A stretch of 5,055 nucleotides of DNA from Pseudomonas sp. GTDB taxonomy: Bacteria > Pseudomonadota > Gammaproteobacteria > Pseudomonadales > Pseudomonadaceae. The notes beneath the pieces are model-generated. The model ran no database searches and was not told the origin of the DNA. It saw nothing but the letters and a program-made list of their open reading frames with translations. Position 1 is the stretch's first letter, and every line of letters starts with the position of its first letter. Shown piece by piece: positions 1-5,055 of this stretch. The stretch spans positions 1 through 5,055 of the forward strand of contig JAQZAY010000275.1 in assembly GCA_029239415.1 (NCBI GenBank), in the 5' to 3' direction. Made by a program: the position numbers and the translations under genes.

Positions 1-72
1 AAGCGGCCGGGTGGCGTGGACCAGGTCGATGACGCGCTGGTGGCGGGGTTGAAGATTCAGTCGTCGTTCTAA
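1..72 (+). CDS. oprB: C-terminal end of a carbohydrate porin (OprB-like), partial
   Basis: Frame 1 is open from the window edge to TAA at 70-72 and encodes 23 residues ending DALVAGLKIQSSF. An alternating hydrophobic last strand with a terminal phenylalanine is the signature of outer-membrane beta-barrel proteins, recognised by the BAM assembly machinery. OprB is the glucose-selective porin of pseudomonads and normally lies just upstream of a mutarotase gene and the hexR-zwf-pgl-eda cluster, after the glucose ABC transporter genes. The identification rests on this context and on the barrel-type ending, because almost all of the protein is outside the window. Another outer-membrane porin is the main alternative. 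Confidence 0.7.
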   Translation, partial: KRPGGVDQVDDALVAGLKIQSSF

Positions 73-83
73 GCCGTTTTGTT

Positions 84-93
84 GTAAATTTAC
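84..93. repeat. AT-rich 10-bp palindrome GTAAATTTAC
   Basis: This perfect 10-bp palindrome lies 11 bases after the porin stop codon, in a locally AT-rich patch within otherwise GC-rich DNA. It could be a regulator half-site pair or part of a weak promoter for the mutarotase gene. It has no GC stem followed by a T run, so it is not an intrinsic terminator. No function can be assigned from sequence alone. Confidence 0.3.
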
Positions 94-117
94 GCCATCT
101 TCGAGAGCGTAGTGGGA

Positions 118-143
118 CCCATCGCGGGCCAGCCCGCGATTGG
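118..143. repeat. REP-like GC-rich hairpin
   Basis: Positions 121-140 form a perfect inverted repeat: a 9-bp arm ATCGCGGGC, the two bases CA, then GCCCGCGAT. Two further G:C pairs (118-119 with 142-143) are possible beyond one mismatch. The CGCGGGC...GCCCGCG core resembles the repetitive extragenic palindromes abundant in P. putida and P. fluorescens genomes, and it sits in the usual place, between two genes. No T run follows, so it is more likely a REP-type element or an mRNA-stabilising hairpin at the end of the porin transcript than a classical terminator. Family membership is inferred from memory of REP sequences. Confidence 0.65.
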
Positions 144-171
144 CAACCACACCAAAAACAAGAGTCACCCC

Positions 172-1026
172 ATGCCCGAACATCCGCTCCACCACTTCTT
201 CACCGCGCAACGGTCCAGGCCGACCTTCGAGTGGGGGCGTTACCAGCAGCGCGATGTGCTGATCATCGACCATCCCCGCTGCCAGGCGGCCTTCAGCCGT
301 CAGGGTGCGCAGTTGCTGCACTTCCAGCCATCCGGTGAACGACCCTGGCTGTGGTGCGCCGAACAGTGGCCGCAGGTGGGCGCCATACGCGGCGGCGTGC
401 CGGTGTGCTGGCCCTGGTACGGTCGTCATCCCAGCGAAGACCTCTGGCCTGCCCACGGCTGGGCGCGGCTGCTGGACTGGAAGCTGCAGGACAGCAGCGA
501 GGACGAGGAAGGCGTGACCCTGAAGTGGCGCTTGCAACTGTGCGACTGGCAGGTCGACCTGCATGCCCGCCTGGGCGAGCGCATGGAACTGCGGCTGAGC
601 ACCGAGCACCAGGACAGCGAACCCTGCCAGTTGAGCCATGCGCTGCTGGCCTACTGGCGTATCAGCAACGTTTCAGAGATAGCGCTATCCGGGCTCGAGA
701 ACATTGAAGGCTACGACCGTCTGAATCGCCAGGCCTGCCGTCAGGACAAGGCCTTGAAGGTTCAGGGCGGCTGCCAGCGGGTCTACCCCGGCACCGCCGA
801 AGTGCAATTGCACGACCCCGCCTGGCAGCGCCAGCTGTGCATCGACACCGGTGATAGCGATGACACGGTGGTCTGGCATCCTGGCAATCGTCCGCTGCTG
901 GGTGTCACCGGCCGCGAGACCCGGGGCTTCGTCTGCGTCGAGGCCGCCAGCGGCTGCAACGACGGCCTGAGCCTGGCGCCGGGAGAGCGGGCGCACCTGC
1001 ACCTGCAGGCGCACCGCCTCAGCTGA
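172..1026 (+). CDS. D-hexose-6-phosphate mutarotase family protein (YeaD/aldose 1-epimerase-like)
   Basis: The 284-residue product belongs to the cytoplasmic YeaD-type mutarotases, which interconvert alpha and beta anomers of hexose-6-phosphates and so feed the beta-specific glucose-6-phosphate dehydrogenase. Visible family motifs are [13 protein letters not shown] (residues 72-84; family pattern RGG-I-P-x-C-W-P), HGWAR (95-99), the SHALLAYW segment (155-162), QRVYPG (202-207), WHPG (235-238) and FVCVEA (253-258) with the expected catalytic Glu257. Oddly, the family's usual ALHxY histidine is Leu159, and the Asp usual before RVY is Gln202, so activity may be altered. I chose the ATG at 172, preceded by AAGAG at 160-164 (7-nt spacing). 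Starting at GTG 112 would place the REP-like hairpin inside the coding region. There is no signal peptide. The gene ends 8 bp inside the convergent hexR gene. Family assignment is firm; the substrate is inferred. Confidence 0.88.
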   Translation: MPEHPLHHFFTAQRSRPTFEWGRYQQRDVLIIDHPRCQAAFSRQGAQLLHFQPSGERPWLWCAEQWPQVGAIRGGVPVCWPWYGRHPSEDLWPAHGWARLLDWKLQDSSEDEEGVTLKWRLQLCDWQVDLHARLGERMELRLSTEHQDSEPCQLSHALLAYWRISNVSEIALSGLENIEGYDRLNRQACRQDKALKVQGGCQRVYPGTAEVQLHDPAWQRQLCIDTGDSDDTVVWHPGNRPLLGVTGRETRGFVCVEAASGCNDGLSLAPGERAHLHLQAHRLS

Positions 1027-1027
1027 G
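1018..1027. other. Palindrome CTCAGCTGAG carrying both convergent stop codons
   Basis: The mutarotase TGA (1024-1026, + strand) and the hexR TGA (1021-1019, minus strand) both lie within this perfect 10-bp palindrome, giving an 8-bp tail-to-tail overlap (1019-1026). There is no T run or long stem on either side, so no intrinsic terminator separates the two genes here. Confidence 0.85.
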
Positions 1028-1888
1028 TTCGTCGTCGATCGGGTAGCGGCTGGCGTTGAGGCTTTCCTTGATCTTGCGCAGGTGCGGCTGGAAATCCACC
1101 CCGCGGCGCAGGGTCATGCCGGTGGCCAGTACGTCGAGCACGGTCAGCTGTATGATGCGCGAGGTCATCGGCATGTAGATGTCGGTGTCCTCGGGCAACG
1201 GGATATGCAGGCTCAGGCTGCACGCCTTGGCCAGTGGCGAGTTGGCCGCGGTGAGGCCAAGCACCGAGGCGCCGTTGTCGCGGGCCAGGCGAGCGACCTC
1301 CACCAGTTCGCGGGTGCGCCCGGTGTAGGAAATGATCACGAAAAGATCACCCGTGTGAGCCACCGAGGCCAGCATGCGCTGCATCAGCACGTCGGCGTGG
1401 GCCGATACGGCCAGGTTGAAGCGAAAGAACTTGTGCTGCGCATCCAGGGCCACCGGGGCCGAGGCGCCCAGGCCGAAGAAGTGGATCTGCCGGGCCTGGA
1501 TCAGCATGTCGACGGCACGGCTGATCTGCTGCGGGTCGAGTTGCTGGCAGGCACTGTCGAGCGAGGCGATGGCGCTGCCGAAGATCTTCTGGGTATAGGC
1601 GGCCGGATCGTCGTCGGCTTCCACTGCGCGGCTGACATAGGCGGCGCCGCTGGCCAGGCTTTGCGCCAGTTGCAGCTTGAGTTCGGGATAGCCGCTGACG
1701 CCGAACGAGCGGCAGAAGCGGTTGACGGTCGGCTCGCTGACCTTGGCAGCCTGGGCCAGGGCAGCGATGCTGAAGCGAGTGGCTTGTTGCGGGTTGAGCA
1801 GGATGACTTCGGCGACTTTGCGTTCGGCCTTGTTCAGCTCTTCCAGGCGTCCCTGGATCTGCTCCAGGAGGTTTCGCACGCGGTCCAT
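1019..1888 (-). CDS. hexR: HexR, RpiR-family transcriptional repressor of glucose catabolism
   Basis: The 289-residue cytoplasmic regulator has an N-terminal RpiR-type helix-turn-helix (about 1-77; core [20 protein letters not shown] at 40-59, with Arg57 and Arg60 placed to contact DNA) and a C-terminal SIS sugar-phosphate-binding domain (about 120-255). In the SIS domain, GLGASA (139-144) and ISYTGRT (186-192) supply Ser143 and Ser187, which fit the KDPG-binding serines reported for P. putida HexR. In pseudomonads HexR represses zwf-pgl-eda, edd-glk and gap-1, and KDPG releases it from DNA. Length and motifs match the family throughout ([37 protein letters not shown]). The ATG at 1888 is favoured by AAGGA at 1897-1901, 8 nt upstream. 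GTG at codon 4 is possible but badly spaced. The gene is divergent from zwf and overlaps the mutarotase end by 8 bp. Confidence 0.96.
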   Translation of the reverse strand: MDRVRNLLEQIQGRLEELNKAERKVAEVILLNPQQATRFSIAALAQAAKVSEPTVNRFCRSFGVSGYPELKLQLAQSLASGAAYVSRAVEADDDPAAYTQKIFGSAIASLDSACQQLDPQQISRAVDMLIQARQIHFFGLGASAPVALDAQHKFFRFNLAVSAHADVLMQRMLASVAHTGDLFVIISYTGRTRELVEVARLARDNGASVLGLTAANSPLAKACSLSLHIPLPEDTDIYMPMTSRIIQLTVLDVLATGMTLRRGVDFQPHLRKIKESLNASRYPIDDELS

Positions 1889-1895
1889 GGTGTGT

Positions 1896-1901
1896 GTCCT
1901 T
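1896..1901 (-). promoter_or_regulatory. Ribosome binding site of hexR
   Basis: AAGGAC on the minus strand matches the Shine-Dalgarno consensus, with 8 nt between AAGGA and the ATG at 1888. This supports that ATG over the in-frame GTG three codons downstream. Confidence 0.7.
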
Positions 1902-1955
1902 GAGTCGGGAAGTCAGCCGGCCACCGTAGGCAGCAGGCTTTTTGCACGGTGGCCT

Positions 1956-1990
1956 ATCGTACTGATGGCCTGCGCGGCACACCACACCAA
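1956..1990 (-). promoter_or_regulatory. Possible hexR promoter (weak)
   Basis: On the minus strand TACGAT (1961-1956) resembles a sigma-70 -10 box (4 of 6). A TTGGTG element (1990-1985) lies 23 nt upstream, too far for a standard -35, and the 17-bp-spaced hexamer TGGTGT is a poor match. The promoter must lie within 1889-2093, but its exact position is uncertain. Confidence 0.2.
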
Positions 1991-2007
1991 TATGGCGCCT
2001 GTCGGAT

Positions 2008-2028
2008 ATGTTGTGTTTCTTACTACAT
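2008..2028. promoter_or_regulatory. Putative HexR operator in the hexR/zwf divergent region
   Basis: ATGTTGTG (2008-2015) and TACTACAT (2021-2028) form an imperfect inverted repeat around a 5-bp centre, matching at 6 of 8 positions per arm. The inner part reads TTGT-N7-ACTA, one base away from the TTGT-N7/8-ACAA consensus described for P. putida HexR. It lies between the divergent hexR and zwf genes, 66 bp upstream of the zwf start, where the repressor could block zwf and possibly its own gene. The dyad is directly visible; binding by HexR is inferred from the consensus and position. Confidence 0.65.
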
Positions 2029-2034
2029 TATTCC

Positions 2035-2063
2035 TTGAAAACGCCGATTGAAACCGGTATTTC
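2035..2063 (+). promoter_or_regulatory. Candidate zwf promoter
   Basis: TTGAAA (2035-2040) and TATTTC (2058-2063), separated by 17 bp, give a plausible sigma-70 promoter just downstream of the HexR dyad. A second TTGAAA (2048-2053) with the AT-rich TTTAATAA stretch (2073-2080), and TACATT (2024-2029) inside the dyad acting as a -10 box, are alternatives. The last would explain repression most simply, but it lacks a good -35. The choice cannot be settled by eye. Confidence 0.3.
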
Positions 2064-2093
2064 TACTCCCACTTTAATAAAAGAACCAACATC

Positions 2094-3549
<1,456 letters not shown>

Positions 3550-3563
<14 letters not shown>

Positions 3564-4263
3564 ACTGCAATTACCGAACACCGTGACGGTGCATGAACTG
3601 GCCGATCCTGCAACGCTTGCCAGCGAGCAGGCCAGGGACGTCGCGCAGCGCTTGCGCCAGGCGATTGCCGCCAAGGGCCAGGCCACGGTCGTGCTGTCTG
3701 GCGGGCGAAGCCCGGTGCCGTTTCTCGAGCAGCTGTCGCGTGAAGCGCTGGACTGGTCGAAGGTGGTGGTGACGCTGGCCGATGAGCGTTGGGTGCCGAC
3801 CGAGCATGCCGACAGCAATGCCGGCCTGCTCAAGCGCCACCTGCTGACGGGCGAGGCGGCGAAAGCCCGTTTCCTGGGCCTGTACCGTCCCAGTGCGACA
3901 CTCGAGGCCGCGGCCGAAGAGGCTGATCATGCCTTGGCCGAACTGCCGCCGATCGACGTGCTGGTGCTGGGCATGGGCGATGACGGCCACACCGCGTCGC
4001 TGTTTCCGAACAGCCCCAACATCGATGCGGGGCTTGCTCCAGGTGCAAGCCGGCGCTGCCTGCCGATGCTTGCCCCGAGCGTGCCGCACCAGCGCCTGAG
4101 CATGACCCGCTCACTGCTGGCCAGCGCCGCGTTCACGCTGCTGTCCGTGCAAGGCTCCGGCAAACTCGATACCCTGCGCGCCGCGCTGGCGGGCGACGAC
4201 CTGGCCGAGATGCCGATTCGCGCCTTTCTCCAAGAACCCCTCGACCTCTACTGGTGCCCATGA
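3550..4263 (+). CDS. pgl: 6-phosphogluconolactonase
   Basis: The 237-residue cytoplasmic enzyme hydrolyses 6-phosphogluconolactone, the Zwf product, to 6-phosphogluconate. It belongs to the glucosamine-6-phosphate isomerase/6-phosphogluconolactonase fold (DevB type). Diagnostic motifs are [12 protein letters not shown] (47-58, phosphate-binding loop), LADERWVP (76-83) and [13 protein letters not shown] (141-153), which holds the catalytic-site Asp and His. The length is typical of the bacterial enzyme. The ATG at 3550, overlapping the last 14 nt of zwf, is chosen for its GGGAGGG site; an upstream ATG at 3535 would add five residues (MGGRG) and lacks comparable support. The overlap and the 17-nt gap to eda indicate one transcript. 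No key residue is missing. Confidence 0.96.
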
Positions 4264-4266
4264 GCC

Positions 4267-4271
4267 AAGGA
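4267..4271 (+). promoter_or_regulatory. Ribosome binding site of eda
   Basis: AAGGA lies 9 nt before the ATG at 4281. The in-frame ATG at 4260, which overlaps the pgl stop as ATGA, and the GTG at 4254 have no purine-rich site upstream, so this element decides the eda start. Confidence 0.6.
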
Positions 4272-4280
4272 TCTGCTGTC

Positions 4281-4955
4281 ATGACCACGCTTGAACGCCC
4301 GAAGCCGCTGCTCAACATGGCGGAAAAAAACGCCCGGATCGACGCGATCTGCGGCCAGGCGCGCATCCTGCCGGTGATCACCATTGCCCGCGAGCAAGAC
4401 ATCCTGCCGCTGGCCGATGCCCTTGCCGCAGGCGGCATCCGCACGCTCGAAGTGACCCTGCGCTCCGAGCATGGCCTCAAGGCCATCGAAGTGCTGCGCG
4501 CGCAGCGGCCTGAGCTGTGCATCGGCGCCGGCACCGTGCTTGACCGGGGCATGTTCGCTGCGGTCGAGGCCGCGGGCGCGCAATTCGTGGTCACCCCAGG
4601 CATTACCCAGAACCTCCTGGAGGCGGGCGTCGAAAGTGACATCCCGCTGTTGCCCGGTATCAGCACGCCATCGGAGATCATGATGGGCTACGCCCTCGGC
4701 TATCGCCGCTTCAAGCTGTTCCCCGCGGAGATCAGCGGCGGCGTCGCGGCGATCAAGGCCTTCGGCGGCCCGTTTGGCGATATCCGCTTCTGCCCCACCG
4801 GCGGCGTCAATCCCGGCAACGTCCGCGACTACATGGCCCTGGCCAACGTGATGTGCGTCGGCGGCACCTGGATGCTCGACAGCAGCTGGGTCAAGCACCA
4901 GGACTGGGCGCGGATCGAGGAGTGCAGCGCGCAGGCGATGGCGCTGCTGGACTGA
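4281..4955 (+). CDS. eda: KDPG aldolase (2-dehydro-3-deoxyphosphogluconate aldolase)
   Basis: The 224-residue cytoplasmic class I aldolase splits 2-keto-3-deoxy-6-phosphogluconate into pyruvate and glyceraldehyde-3-phosphate, the last step of the Entner-Doudoroff pathway. Family motifs are ILPVITI (29-35), LEVTLRS (56-62) with the expected catalytic Glu57 and Arg61, GAGTVLD (82-88), FVVTPGI (102-108), RRFKLFPAE (142-150) with the Schiff-base Lys145, and FCPTGGVNPGN (170-180) in the phosphate-binding region. Length and residues are those of an intact trimeric enzyme. The start at 4281 follows AAGGA and gives the usual MTTLERP N-terminus; ATG 4260 would add seven residues. It is the last gene of zwf-pgl-eda and is followed by a strong terminator. 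Its substrate KDPG is the inducer that releases HexR, so Eda also resets the regulatory signal. Confidence 0.97.
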   Translation: MTTLERPKPLLNMAEKNARIDAICGQARILPVITIAREQDILPLADALAAGGIRTLEVTLRSEHGLKAIEVLRAQRPELCIGAGTVLDRGMFAAVEAAGAQFVVTPGITQNLLEAGVESDIPLLPGISTPSEIMMGYALGYRRFKLFPAEISGGVAAIKAFGGPFGDIRFCPTGGVNPGNVRDYMALANVMCVGGTWMLDSSWVKHQDWARIEECSAQAMALLD

Positions 4956-4971
4956 CGCGATCCATGTCGGC

Positions 4972-5004
4972 AAAAAAAAACCGCATCCAGGATGCGGTTT
5001 TTTT
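4972..5004. terminator. Bidirectional intrinsic terminator after eda
   Basis: A nine-A run (4972-4980) is followed by CCGCATC (4981-4987), the loop CAG, GATGCGG (4991-4997) and seven Ts (4998-5004). The GC-rich 7-bp stem with T runs on both strands fits rho-independent termination in both directions. It begins 16 nt after the eda stop and lies just beyond the end of the convergent gene. Confidence 0.93.
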
Positions 5005-5007
5005 ACG

Positions 5008-5017
5008 CCTGATCAGG
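5008..5017. repeat. 10-bp palindrome CCTGATCAGG
   Basis: This perfect palindrome lies between the terminator and the stop codon of the convergent gene. It may be incidental or may add weak structure to the 3' end of the minus-strand transcript. Confidence 0.3.
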
Positions 5018-5055
5018 TCACGCCGCCTTGGCTTCCTGCTGGCTCAACGACCGGT
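5018..5055 (-). CDS. C-terminal end of a convergent gene, possibly 2-isopropylmalate synthase (LeuA), partial
   Basis: On the minus strand a frame enters from the window edge and reads RSLSQQEAKAA before TGA at 5020-5018; the partial codon before it ends in AC, compatible with Asn or another residue. A small, Ala/Lys/Gln-rich tail just before a bidirectional terminator is what the end of a real gene looks like. In P. putida genomes, as I remember them, leuA follows eda, and an NRS-type ending fits a LeuA C-terminus. Only about 11 residues are visible, so this is a context-based guess. Confidence 0.45.
   Translation of the reverse strand, partial: RSLSQQEAKAA

Noticed and set aside
112..171. 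A 20-residue N-terminal extension of the mutarotase from GTG 112.
   Set aside because: It runs through the REP-like hairpin, has no good ribosome binding site and no family similarity; ATG 172 gives the expected N-terminus.
1082..1903. A 273-codon + strand open frame opposite hexR.
   Set aside because: It is the antisense shadow of hexR, with biased composition and no known domain, while the hexR translation matches its family end to end.
4971..5004. The A-run, stem and T-run after eda as a possible insertion-element end or small RNA.
   Set aside because: The short symmetric GC stem with flanking A and T runs between convergent genes is fully explained as a bidirectional intrinsic terminator; there is no transposase or target-site duplication.

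Overview
The window is a chromosomal carbohydrate-catabolism locus from a fluorescent Pseudomonas, most likely of the P. putida group. I infer this from the high GC and from gene content and order: oprB end, mutarotase, hexR, zwf, pgl, eda. This is the 'hex' region I remember from P. putida-type genomes. A REP-like hairpin of the kind scattered through those genomes sits at 121-140. No database search was possible, so the species is an inference.

Layout. Positions 1-72 hold the last codons of a gene on the + strand, which looks like the C-terminus of the glucose porin OprB (terminal Phe). Positions 73-171 are intergenic, with a 10-bp AT-rich palindrome and the REP-like hairpin. Positions 172-1026 encode a hexose-6-phosphate mutarotase (YeaD/aldose-1-epimerase-like) with a diverged active site. 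Positions 1019-1888, on the minus strand, encode HexR, an RpiR-family repressor; its 3' end overlaps the mutarotase gene tail to tail. Positions 1889-2093 are the divergent hexR/zwf control region, with a convincing dyad that fits a HexR operator. Positions 2094-4955 hold a tightly packed + strand operon: zwf (glucose-6-phosphate dehydrogenase), pgl (6-phosphogluconolactonase, overlapping zwf by 14 nt) and eda (KDPG aldolase, 17 nt downstream). A strong, probably bidirectional, intrinsic terminator follows at 4972-5004. The last 38 bases hold the end of a convergent minus-strand gene, possibly leuA.

How the genes work together. Glucose enters through OprB, and the mutarotase family interconverts sugar anomers. 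Zwf and Pgl turn glucose-6-phosphate into 6-phosphogluconate. Edd, not in this window, makes KDPG, and Eda splits it into pyruvate and glyceraldehyde-3-phosphate (Entner-Doudoroff pathway). HexR represses zwf-pgl-eda and is released from DNA by KDPG, the substrate of Eda, so the operon is induced by its own pathway intermediate.

This is largely a conserved metabolic region, and I see no sign of a mobile element, defence system or undescribed multi-gene system. The most unusual point is the mutarotase: it lacks two residues that its family normally conserves in the active site, while the rest of the fold signature is intact.
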